Source: Aldehydirespirator sp965116865 (lineage in GTDB: Bacteria > Actinomycetota > Acidimicrobiia > Acidimicrobiales > Aldehydirespiratoraceae). Taken from it: DNA of 64,000 bases. The notes below the pieces were generated by a model. It was given only the letters and a program-made list of their open reading frames with translations, was not told the origin of the DNA and made no database searches. Shown here piece after piece: positions 34,260-42,813 of this stretch (positions within the stretch are counted from its first letter, which is position 1; every line of letters starts with the position of its first letter). The DNA lies in the NCBI GenBank assembly GCA_965116865.1, contig OZ220727.1, forward strand, positions 248,001-312,000, written 5' to 3'. A program made the translations under genes and the position numbers.

Positions 34260-37181
34260 ATGACTGTGACCTTCGAGCAGAACGGTCTCTTCGCCCGTGT
34301 CTACCCTCGGCCGCACTGCGAGGAGGGGGCGGACGATCAGGACGGCGGCGTCGTATGGGAGCGGCGGGACGCCCGGCTGCTCGACCACCGTGACGGGTCG
34401 GTCGCGTTCGAGCAGCGCAACGTGGAGGTCCCGGCGTCGTGGTCTCAGAACGCCACCAACATCCTGGCCCAGAAGTACTTCCGCGGTGCTCTCGGAACAC
34501 CCGCCAGGGAGTGGTCGCTGCGACAGGTGGTGGACCGCATCGTCGGAACGATCACACGCTGGGGCTCCGGCGACGGCTGCTTCGCCGACGAGTCCGAGGC
34601 GGCGCTGTTCCGCGCCGATCTCTCGCGTCTGCTGTACACGCAGAGGGCCGCGTTCAATTCGCCGGTCTGGTTCAACATCGGGGTGGCCGGAGTGCCCCAG
34701 CAGGCCTCCGCGTGCTTCATCCTGTCGGTCGAAGACACCATGGAGTCGATCCTGGGGTGGTACGCCGAGGAGGGCCGGATCTTCAAGGGCGGCTCCGGCG
34801 CGGGAGTGAACCTGTCGCACATCCGGGCCAGCTGCGAGGCTCTCAGCGGCGGGGGAGCAGCGTCGGGCCCGGTGAGTTTCATGCGGGGCGCCGACGCGTC
34901 GGCCGGGACCATCAAGTCGGGCGGCAAGACGCGGCGGGCCGCGAAGATGGTGGTCCTCGACGTCGACCATCCCGACATCGAGGACTTCATCTGGTGCAAA
35001 GCCCGCGAGGAGCGCAAGTCGCGTGCGCTGGCAGCGGCCGGGTTCGACATGGGCGTCGACGGCGCCGACTCCGACTCGGTGCAGTACCAGAACGCTAACA
35101 ACTCGGTGCGGGTCGTCGACGAGTTCATGCAGGCCGCGGTCGACGGCGGCGACTGGGACCTCACGGCCCGCCTGGACGGCACGGTGATCGACCGCGTGCC
35201 GGCCCGCTCGATCCTGCGCCAGATGGCCGAGGCCGCCTGGGAGTGCGCCGACCCCGGCGTGCAGTTCGCGTCCACCATCAACCATTGGAACACCGCCGCG
35301 GCCACCGGTCCTATCACGGCCAGCAACCCGTGCTCGGAGTACGTCCACCTCAACGACAGCGCCTGCAACCTGGCCTCGATCAACCTGCTGAGCTTCCTCG
35401 GCGACGACGGCGACTTCGACGTCGCCGGGTTCCGCCGGGCGGTGCAGGTGGTGTTCGCGGCCCAGGAGATCCTCGTCGGCCACGCCGACTATCCGACGCC
35501 GGCCATCGCCGACACCACCAGGGCTTTCCGCCAGATCGGGCTGGGCTACGCCAACCTCGGAGCGATGCTCATGGCGTTGGGTCTTCCCTACGACTCCGAC
35601 GAGGGCCGGGCCGTGGCCGCGGCCGTCACCGCGCTCATGACCGGCGAGGCCTATCTCGCCTCCGCTCGCCTGGCCGAACGCCTGGGACCCTTCGACGGAT
35701 TCCACGACAACCGCGTGCATATGCTGCGCGTGCTCGAGCAGCACCGCAGCGCCATCGCCTCCATAGACGAGGAGCTCGTGCCCAACGACCTGCTCGAAGC
35801 CGCGCAGCTGGCCTGGGACGAGGTCTGCGAGCGGGCCGAACGCCACGGCGTGCGCAACAGCCAGGCCACGGTGCTGGCCCCCACCGGCACCATCGGGCTG
35901 CTCATGGACTGCGACACCACCGGCATCGAGCCCGACCTCGGGCTGGTCAAGTCCAAGCGCCTAGTCGGCGGCGGGACCATGGAGATCGTCAACACGACCA
36001 TCGCCCGGGCGTTGCGGCGGCTCGGCTACAGCCCCAGCCAGGCAGATCGGATCATGGACCACGTCGCCGCGCATCACACCGTGGACGGCTCGCCGCTCGA
36101 GCCCCGACACCGTGACGTGTTCGCCTGCTCATTGGGCGACAACACCATCAGCGCCTCCGGCCACATCAAGATGATGGCCGCCGTGCAGCCGTTCCTCTCC
36201 GGGGCCATCTCCAAGACCGTGAACATGCCCGCGTCGTCGACCGTCGACGATGTCGAGCGGCTGTTCATCGACGCCTGGCGGCTCGGCCTGAAGTCGGTGG
36301 CCGTCTACCGCGACAGCTCGAAGGTGGCCCAGCCGCTCACCCTGGTCGAGACCGGACGTTCCGCAGGAGCCGCGGACGCGGCCTCGGTCCCGGACGCGGT
36401 GGCGGAAGGCGGGTCGGCGCCGGAGGCCGGATCGTTCCCCGAGCCGGTGCGGCGGCGACTGCCGAGAGCCCGCCGGTCGCGCACCTTCGAGTTCCGTGTG
36501 GCCGACTGCAAGGGGTTCGTCACCGTGGGGGAGTACGACGACGGGCGTCCCGGGGAGATCTTCGTGAAGGTCTCGAAGCAGGGCTCCACCCTGGCCGGGA
36601 TCATGGACGCCTTCGCCGTCTCGCTCAGCCACGGACTGCAGTACGGGGTGCCGCTGGCGGCGTTCGTGGAGACGTTCGTCGGTTTCCGGTTCGAGCCGGC
36701 CGGGATCACCGACGATCCCGACATCCGGATCGCCACCAGCCTCATGGACTATCTGTTCCGAAAGCTGGCTGTGATGTACCTGCCCGTCACCGAGCGCGCC
36801 GCGCTCGGCGTCCTCACCACAGGCGAGCGCACCCAGCCGACCCTGCCGGGTGTCGAGGAGCAGGTCACCGAGACCGAGCAGGGTCACGACCTGCCGCCCG
36901 ATCCGCCCTCGATCCCGTCACCGGCGCGGCTGATGGCCCAACTCAACCTCTCCGCGGCCGCCGCCCCGGCCGAGTCGCCGGGGTCGGCGGGGGCTGTGGG
37001 CGTGATCGACGGATCCGAGTCGGAGCGGCCCGCGAGCCCAGCGAACATGAGCGGAAGACAATACCCGGAGCGACCGGGCGCGCCGGATGCGCCGTTCTGC
37101 ATGACCTGCGGCGTTCCCATGCGCCGGGCCGGCTCGTGCCACGTGTGCGCCGGCTGCGGCGCCACCAGCGGCTGCAGCTGA
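34260..37181 (+). CDS. nrdJ: Adenosylcobalamin-dependent ribonucleotide reductase, class II
   Basis: 973 residues. Makes dNTPs without oxygen dependence, using B12 as radical source. CFILSVEDTMESI holds the first active-site Cys, NPCSEYVHLNDSACNLASIN the second and the radical Cys, and VLAPTGTIG is conserved. The C-terminal TSCPD-like region is followed by a linker and a terminal CHVCAGCG cysteine cluster for re-reduction. ATG with GGGAGG upstream. 37020-37060 in the linker resembles the family-B dispersed repeat core. The TGA is the first triplet of a tandem array. Confidence 0.95.
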   Translation: MTVTFEQNGLFARVYPRPHCEEGADDQDGGVVWERRDARLLDHRDGSVAFEQRNVEVPASWSQNATNILAQKYFRGALGTPAREWSLRQVVDRIVGTITRWGSGDGCFADESEAALFRADLSRLLYTQRAAFNSPVWFNIGVAGVPQQASACFILSVEDTMESILGWYAEEGRIFKGGSGAGVNLSHIRASCEALSGGGAASGPVSFMRGADASAGTIKSGGKTRRAAKMVVLDVDHPDIEDFIWCKAREERKSRALAAAGFDMGVDGADSDSVQYQNANNSVRVVDEFMQAAVDGGDWDLTARLDGTVIDRVPARSILRQMAEAAWECADPGVQFASTINHWNTAAATGPITASNPCSEYVHLNDSACNLASINLLSFLGDDGDFDVAGFRRAVQVVFAAQEILVGHADYPTPAIADTTRAFRQIGLGYANLGAMLMALGLPYDSDEGRAVAAAVTALMTGEAYLASARLAERLGPFDGFHDNRVHMLRVLEQHRSAIASIDEELVPNDLLEAAQLAWDEVCERAERHGVRNSQATVLAPTGTIGLLMDCDTTGIEPDLGLVKSKRLVGGGTMEIVNTTIARALRRLGYSPSQADRIMDHVAAHHTVDGSPLEPRHRDVFACSLGDNTISASGHIKMMAAVQPFLSGAISKTVNMPASSTVDDVERLFIDAWRLGLKSVAVYRDSSKVAQPLTLVETGRSAGAADAASVPDAVAEGGSAPEAGSFPEPVRRRLPRARRSRTFEFRVADCKGFVTVGEYDDGRPGEIFVKVSKQGSTLAGIMDAFAVSLSHGLQYGVPLAAFVETFVGFRFEPAGITDDPDIRIATSLMDYLFRKLAVMYLPVTERAALGVLTTGERTQPTLPGVEEQVTETEQGHDLPPDPPSIPSPARLMAQLNLSAAAAPAESPGSAGAVGVIDGSESERPASPANMSGRQYPERPGAPDAPFCMTCGVPMRRAGSCHVCAGCGATSGCS

Positions 37182-37508
37182 CGCAGCTCTCCTCGATCCC
37201 GGCTCGATTCTGCCGGGATCGCGATGCGCTTGGTGGTGGTGCGGGGGTCGGTGACGCAGCTCTCCTCGATCCCGGCTCGATTCTGCCGGGATCGCGATGC
37301 GCTTGGTGGTGGTGCGGGGGTCGGTGACGCAGCTCTCCTCGATCCCGGCTCGATTCTGCCGGGATCGCGATGCGCTTGGTGGTGGTGCGGGGGTCGGTGA
37401 CGCAGCTCTCCTCGATCCCGGCTCGATTCTGCCGGGATCGCGATGCGCTTGGTGGTGGTGCGGGGGTCGGTGACGCAGCTCTCCTCGATCCCGGCTCGAT
37501 TCTGCCGG
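37179..37508. repeat. 73-bp tandem array, (A38-X35)x4 + A38, starting at the nrdJ stop
   Basis: Units start at 37179, 37252, 37325, 37398 and 37471 (partial, 38 bp). Every unit begins with the TGA. A 10-bp perfect stem, CGATCCCGGC with GCCGGGATCG, loop 8, forms in each full unit, giving four hairpins in series at the mRNA 3' end. A further 25-bp match 74 bp later (37492 and 37566) may be an older repeat. 37591-37639 holds nothing else. Confidence 0.94.
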
Positions 37509-37639
37509 CTCTTGTCGTGTGTGTGCCGGCTGAGGCGACGGTTGCGGCACGTCCGGCACCAATTACGGCTCGATTCCGCCGGCTCTTGTCTGGTCCCTTC
37601 CGTTGACGGGCCGGTGCCTAGCCGTAGTATCGGGTGGGC

Positions 37640-38533
37640 ATGGCGCGCTCTTCGCTGCCCTCGCTGCACGCGCTCCGGCGCGCATCCGTCTCGTTGGCGG
37701 AGGACTTCCGCAACGAGTGGTCTCGTGCTCGGCTGGGAGGGCTCTCGGCTGAGATCGCCTTCTTCGGACTGCTGGGGCTGTTCCCGGCGGTGATCGTCTT
37801 CGCTGCGGCTCTGGGCTCGCTCGACGTGGCGATAGGAGCGGGAGCGGCAGCCGACGTCGAGCAGTGGCTTCTGGACCGGCTGGTAGACACGTTCGGCAGC
37901 GACAACACGCTGCGAGCCACCGTCAAGGAGCTCTTCGACCGCTCCAACGCCGGGCTGATCACCGCAGGCGTGATCTTGACAGTCTACGCGTCGTCGCGGG
38001 GCTTCACCGCCGTGGTCGGCGCCTTGGACGTCATCTACGGCCACGAGTTCCGCAGGAACTGGTTCTCCACCCGGATCATGGGCTTCTTGCTCACCCTGTG
38101 TACGGTGCTGGTAGCGGCACTGGTAGCGGTGATGGTGGTGGTCGGTCCCCTGCTCGGCGGCGGGGAGGAGATTGCCGTGCGCTTGGGGGCCGGCGCTGTG
38201 TTCACCACCGGCTGGGTGTGGTTCCGCTGGCCTCTCGTGTTCGTGGCGGTGGTCTGCTGGGCAGCCTCGCTCCACCACTTCGCGCCCCGCCGTCGCACCC
38301 CGTGGCGGACCGACCTGCCCGGAGCGGTCGTCAGCACAGTTTGGTGGCTCGCGGTGTCGCTCGGCTTCCGGGCGTATCTCGGTGCGGCCTCCAGCGGCGT
38401 GAATGCCGTGTTCGGACTGCTCGGGGGCGCGCTGAGCCTGCTGGTCTGGCTCTATCTGCTGGCCATGGGCCTGCTCGTCGGGGCTGAGATCAACTGCATC
38501 CTCAACAGCCGCCGCGGCATGCAGGCCGGCTGA
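37640..38533 (+). CDS. YihY/BrkB-family inner membrane protein
   Basis: 297 residues with about six membrane segments. Family marks: LSAEIAFFGLLGLFPAVIVF (the A-x-x-x-F-L-x-L-FP motif), SSRGFTAVVGALDVIYGHE, and GALSLLVWLYLLAMGLLVGA then EINCIL. Once misnamed ribonuclease BN, the family has no settled function. ATG 37640 is preferred over GTG 37634. The stop lies inside a degenerate repeat. Confidence 0.85.
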   Translation: MARSSLPSLHALRRASVSLAEDFRNEWSRARLGGLSAEIAFFGLLGLFPAVIVFAAALGSLDVAIGAGAAADVEQWLLDRLVDTFGSDNTLRATVKELFDRSNAGLITAGVILTVYASSRGFTAVVGALDVIYGHEFRRNWFSTRIMGFLLTLCTVLVAALVAVMVVVGPLLGGGEEIAVRLGAGAVFTTGWVWFRWPLVFVAVVCWAASLHHFAPRRRTPWRTDLPGAVVSTVWWLAVSLGFRAYLGAASSGVNAVFGLLGGALSLLVWLYLLAMGLLVGAEINCILNSRRGMQAG

Positions 38534-38707
38534 GAGCGAGCGCGGATCGTCGGCAAGTGTGCCGTGTCGTCAGCATTAGCGCATTCCCCGGATGCAGGCT
38601 GTGCTGAGGGCGAGCGGGGGTCGTCGGCAAGTGTGTTGCACGGTGGTGGGGCTCACGTCTAGCAGTCGGGCTGTGCTGAGGGCGAGCGGGGGTCGTCGGC
38701 AAGTGTG
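38524..38707. repeat. CRISPR-like mini array: three repeats, two different spacers
   Basis: Repeat copies at 38524-38561 (degenerate), 38597-38635 and 38669-38707. The last two are identical over 39 bp. The intervening segments, 38562-38596 (35 bp) and 38636-38668 (33 bp), differ from each other. The first copy includes the yihY stop. Too small and degenerate to call a functional CRISPR. Confidence 0.72.
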
Positions 38708-38826
38708 CCGCGTCCGTCGTTCCCGTTCTTGGCCGCTTCGCTCGCGGGCGGTGCAACAGCCCAGGACGTCGACCTCGCGAGAAGCGGCCGTGCTCTTGCG
38801 GGCCGTCACCGGGTACTCTCGCCGAT

Positions 38827-40611
38827 GTGAGCAGCTATCGGGTCGACCTCGACGAGGTCTCGTTCAACCTGCGCCATGTCGCCGATCTCGACGGCCTGGC
38901 CGAACTCGAGGCTTTCGACCACGTCGAGGACGACGTGGTCGACCAGATCCTAACGGAGGCGGCCCGGTTCGCGGAGAACGTGGTCGCGCCCCTGAACCGG
39001 GTCGGCGACATCGAGGGCGCCCGCCGCCTCGACGACGGCTCGGTGGCGACGCCCAGCGGCTTCCGGGAGGCCTACCGTGCCTATGTGGACGCCGGCTGGG
39101 GGGCGTTGTCCGTCGACCCGGAGCACGGCGGTGGCGGTTTCCCGCACCTCCTCGGGGTGGCGGTGTCGGAGATGTTCACATCGGCCTGCTTGTCCTGGTC
39201 GCTGTGCCCGGTGCTCACCCAGAGCGCCATCAACATGCTGGCAGCGCACGGCACCGAGGAGCAGAAGGCCCTTTACCTGCCGCAGATGGCTTCGGGGGAC
39301 TGGACCGGCACCATGAACCTGACAGAGCCCCAAGCCGGCTCGGACCTGGGAGCGGTTGCGGCACGGGCCTTGCCGCAGCCCGACGGCTCGTACCGCCTGC
39401 ACGGCACGAAGATCTTCATCACCTACGGCGAGCACGACCTCGCCGACAACATCGTGCATCTGGTTCTGGCCCGCATTCCGGGAGCGCCCCCCGGTACGAG
39501 GGGCATCAGTTGCTTCCTGGTGCCCAAGCACCTGCCGGCGTCCGACGGATCGCCGGGTGCCCGCAACGACCTGGTGTGCGTCTCGATCGAGCACAAGCTG
39601 GGCATCCATGCGAGCCCCACATGCGTGATGTCCTACGGCGACGGCGAGGGCGCGGTGGGCTTCCTGGTCGGTGAGGAGAACGGCGGCATGCGGGCCATGT
39701 TCACGATGATGAACCACGCCCGTCTGAATGTGGGACTCGAGGGGGTGGCTATAGCGGAGCGCGCCTACCAGCAGGCTCTCGCCTACGCCCACGAGCGTCG
39801 CCAGGGCCGGGCGCCGGGCGTGTCGCAGGGAGAGTCCTCCGCGATCATCGACCATCCCGACGTGGGCCGGATGCTGCTGGACATGCGTTCCTGCATCAGC
39901 GCGATGCGGGGCCTCGCCTACCGCAACGCCGAGGCGATCGACCGCGCCTCGCACAGCTCCGCCGCCGAGCAGCGGCAGGCTGCCGACGAGCAGGCCGCGC
40001 TGCTGACGCCGTTGACCAAGGCATGGGCCACCGACATGGGCTGCGAGCTCGCCAGCGTCGGCGTGCAGGTGCACGGCGGCATGGGCTTCATCGAGGAGAC
40101 CGGCTCGGCCCAGCACTACCGCGACGCCCGGATCGCCCCGATCTACGAGGGCACCAACGGCATCCAGGCGGCCGACCTCGTCGGCCGCAAGCTCTCCATG
40201 CGAGACGGCGGCGTGGTGCGAGACCACCTGTCCCGGATCCGGGCCGCCGCAGAGGCGCTCGACGGAACCGGGGAACTGGGCTCGGTGCGCCGCCATATCG
40301 AGGCCGCGGTCGACGCGACGTCTGAGGCCGGCTCGTGGCTGTTGGAAGCCGAGCCGGCATCAAGGCTGGCAGGAGCCGACGCCTTCCTGAGGATGCTGGC
40401 CGTCACCACCGGGGCCGCGGCGTTGGCCGACGGTGCGCTGGCGGCCACACGGCTGGGGAACCCCGACGCGGCCGCCGACCGGGCCGTTCTCGCGCGGTTC
40501 TTCGCATCGAGCCGGCTGTCTGCTGTGCCCGGACTGCTGGCAGCGGTCACCGAGCCCGCCGAGGATCTCGCGGCCGCCCAGCGGATCCTGGCGCAGAGGC
40601 TGAGCGGATAG
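38827..40611 (+). CDS. Acyl-CoA dehydrogenase, long DmdC-like type
   Basis: 594 residues, longer than the usual 380, matching the DmdC/FadE-like class with N- and C-terminal extensions. FAD and substrate motifs: MNLTEPQAGSDLGAV, RLHGTKIFITYGEHD, QVHGGMGFIEETG and PIYEGTNGIQAADLVGRKL. The Glu in YEGT is the expected catalytic base. DmdC oxidises methylmercaptopropionyl-CoA in DMSP breakdown; a general fatty acyl-CoA role is equally possible. GTG start. The TAG stop is inside the following array. Confidence 0.88.
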   Translation: MSSYRVDLDEVSFNLRHVADLDGLAELEAFDHVEDDVVDQILTEAARFAENVVAPLNRVGDIEGARRLDDGSVATPSGFREAYRAYVDAGWGALSVDPEHGGGGFPHLLGVAVSEMFTSACLSWSLCPVLTQSAINMLAAHGTEEQKALYLPQMASGDWTGTMNLTEPQAGSDLGAVAARALPQPDGSYRLHGTKIFITYGEHDLADNIVHLVLARIPGAPPGTRGISCFLVPKHLPASDGSPGARNDLVCVSIEHKLGIHASPTCVMSYGDGEGAVGFLVGEENGGMRAMFTMMNHARLNVGLEGVAIAERAYQQALAYAHERRQGRAPGVSQGESSAIIDHPDVGRMLLDMRSCISAMRGLAYRNAEAIDRASHSSAAEQRQAADEQAALLTPLTKAWATDMGCELASVGVQVHGGMGFIEETGSAQHYRDARIAPIYEGTNGIQAADLVGRKLSMRDGGVVRDHLSRIRAAAEALDGTGELGSVRRHIEAAVDATSEAGSWLLEAEPASRLAGADAFLRMLAVTTGAAALADGALAATRLGNPDAAADRAVLARFFASSRLSAVPGLLAAVTEPAEDLAAAQRILAQRLSG

Positions 40612-41287
40612 AGCGCGACTTGTGCGAGTTGCAGCGGCGTTCGACGGATACCGCAACAGTGAGACCGTCGAACAAGCGGATAGAGCGCGACTTGTGCGAG
40701 TTGCAGCGGCGTTCGACGGATACCGCAACAGTGAGACCGTCGAACAAGCGGATAGAGCGCGACTTGTGCGAGTTGCAGCGGCGTTCGACGGATACCGCAA
40801 CAGTGAGACCGTCGAACAAGCGGATAGAGCGCGACTTGTGCGAGTTGCAGCGGCGTTCGACGGATACCGCAACAGTGAGACCGTCGAACAAGCGGATAGA
40901 GCGCGACTTGTGCGAGTTGCAGCGGCGTTCGACGGATACCGCAACAGTGAGACCGTCGAACAAGCGGATAGAGCGCGACTTGTGCGAGTTGCAGCGGCGT
41001 TCGACGGATACCGCAACAGTGAGACCGTCGAACAAGCGGATAGAGCGCGACTTGTGCGAGTTGCAGCGGCGTTCGACGGATACCGCAACAGTGAGACCGT
41101 CGAACAAGCGGATAGAGCGCGACTTGTGCGAGTTGCAGCGGCGTTCGACGGATACCGCAACAGTGAGACCGTCGAACAAGCGGATAGAGCGCGACTTGTG
41201 CGAGTTGCAGCGGCGTTCGACGGATACCGCAACAGTGAGACCGTCGAACAAGCGGATAGAGCGCGACTTGTGCGAGTTGCAGCGGCG
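40603..41287. repeat. 72-bp tandem array, (A37-X35)x9 + A37, over the acyl-CoA dehydrogenase stop
   Basis: Unit starts every 72 bp from 40603 to 41251; the last is the 37-bp A only. All copies appear identical. The stop TAG (40609-40611) is in the first A. X carries TTCGACGG and CCGTCGAA at its ends and can fold. A family-B core match follows directly (about 41300-41345), and 41346-41418 has no gene. Confidence 0.96.
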
Positions 41288-41418
41288 CTCCGAGCGATGC
41301 CGTGCCCTGAGCGGCCCGTGAGCGAAGCGAACAAGAGCGGGCGAGGCATGGTTGCGCCGCGATGGGCTGTGTCGCATTCGCGGCCGTTTCGGGCGTGACG
41401 GGGGAGGTCGAGGGCTTG

Positions 41419-42300
41419 ATGGGCGCGGTGACTGCCGGCGTGACTGCCTCGATCCCCAGCCCGTCCCGCAACAGCCTGGAACTGGGGCCGCTGGAGTTGC
41501 GGGCCTACGGCGTGATGATCGCGCTCGGCGCGCTGGCGGCGATCTGGATGTCGCAGCGGCGCTGGGCTGCCCGCGGGGGCAATCCCGAGGAGATCAGCCG
41601 CATCGCGCTGTGGGCGATCCCCGCGGGTCTGATCGGCTCGCGCGTGTACCATGTGATCACCGACTGGCGCAGCTTCCAGACAGGGGGCTGGCTGGAAGCT
41701 TTCGCCATCTGGAAGGGGGGCCTGGGCATTCCGGGCGGGATGGCTGTCGGCGTCCTGGTCGGTCTGTGGATGGTGAGGCGCCAGGGCATGAACCGGGGCG
41801 AGACGCTCGCCGCCGTCGTGCCGTCCCTGCCGCTGGCTCAGGCCATCGGTCGCTTCGGAAACTGGTTCAACCAGGAGCTGTTCGGCTCGCCCACCGACCT
41901 TCCGTGGGGGCTGGAGATCGACGACGCGCACCGCCCCTTCGGGTACCAGGGTGCGGAGACCTTCCATCCGACCTTCCTGTACGAGGCGGTATGGAACCTG
42001 CTGCTTTGCGGGCTGCTGGTGATCCTCGACCGGCGCCGGTCGAGCCGCAGCGGCCCGGCACTTCTCACCGACCCGCGTCGGGTCGATCGTCCCGGCTCGC
42101 TGCTGGCGGTCTACGTGCTGGGATACGGACTCGGTCGCCTGTGGATCGAGGCGGTGAGGATCGACTCCGCCAGCCTGGTGCTGGGAGTGAGGGTCAACAT
42201 CTGGATGAGCCTCGCGCTGATCGTGGTCTCGGCCCTGTTCCTGCTGGTGACCCGCGGGCGGGCCGCGCCGAGGTTCCGGCGCCCCACCATGCCCGTTTGA
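41419..42300 (+). CDS. lgt: Prolipoprotein diacylglyceryl transferase
   Basis: About 293 residues with seven membrane segments. GRFGNWFNQELFG is the Lgt signature; RAYGVMIALGALAA and RPGSLLAVYVLGYGLGRLW (HGGL-type region) are also typical. It adds the lipid to the Cys of prolipoproteins such as the several lipobox proteins here. ATG 41419 has GGAGG 12 bp upstream and removes an atypical N-terminus. Confidence 0.94.
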   Translation: MGAVTAGVTASIPSPSRNSLELGPLELRAYGVMIALGALAAIWMSQRRWAARGGNPEEISRIALWAIPAGLIGSRVYHVITDWRSFQTGGWLEAFAIWKGGLGIPGGMAVGVLVGLWMVRRQGMNRGETLAAVVPSLPLAQAIGRFGNWFNQELFGSPTDLPWGLEIDDAHRPFGYQGAETFHPTFLYEAVWNLLLCGLLVILDRRRSSRSGPALLTDPRRVDRPGSLLAVYVLGYGLGRLWIEAVRIDSASLVLGVRVNIWMSLALIVVSALFLLVTRGRAAPRFRRPTMPV

Positions 42301-42454
42301 CTGGGGGCTTATATACCAAGGTTGCCGACTGAGGTTTGTGTGGTGCGGTGACAGTGTTTCTCATGGTCGGAGGCATGGTTTCTGGTAGGATTGAAGGGTG
42401 TCTTTCGGACGTAGACCGCTACTTCGGGGGCCGCTTTGGACGGTATGCGGCACT

Positions 42455-42689
42455 GCTGACTTGACCGCTTAGCAGCATCGGTTCATCGATACTGTTTTGG
42501 CGATGTGCTGCGAGTTGTACAACGCTCTTCTGGAGTCTTGGCGGGGTCGGTATCACTGGCATCAGGCCCGTCATGAGTTCGACGGGGCGAAGGTGTCGGA
42601 CTTCTACGACTCCGGCCGCGTATGCGGCGACCGGGGCACTCTGCATGGGCAATTCTCCGAGATGCCTCGCGCTCGCAGCTTTCGAGGTG
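42455..42689 (+). pseudogene. TnpB (IS200/IS605 OrfB) N-terminal remnant
   Basis: QHRFIDTVLAMCCELYNALL, then ESWRGRYHWHQARHEF and GAKVSDFYDSGRVCGDRGTL is the TnpB N-terminal region. An in-frame TAG (42470-42472) replaces an expected Glu codon, and the frame is cut by MITE copy 4 before any RuvC motif. 42301-42454 is relatively AT-rich with no clear gene. Confidence 0.78.
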
Positions 42690-42789
42690 CTAGTGGTGTG
42701 TCGCCAAAATGACTAGGGCAGCGCGAAAGGCCCAAGCCAGATCGAAGCCGCTCCAGGGCACCCCGATCAATTCCGAGACGGACCACTAG
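42690..42789. mobile_element. CTAG-ended MITE, family A, copy 4
   Basis: 100 bp from CTAGTGGTGTGTCGCC to TTCCGAGACGGACCACTAG. More diverged internally than copies 1 and 3. It truncates the tnpB remnant and lies 24 bp beyond the permease stop. Confidence 0.86.
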
Positions 42790-42813
42790 GCGCCGAGAAT
42801 CCGGGGGCTGCTT

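Noticed and set aside
40603..41287. Calling the 72-79 bp arrays CRISPR arrays
   Set aside because: Within each array the X segments are identical, so they are tandem repeats. Only 38524-38707 has differing spacers, and it is too small and degenerate to call.
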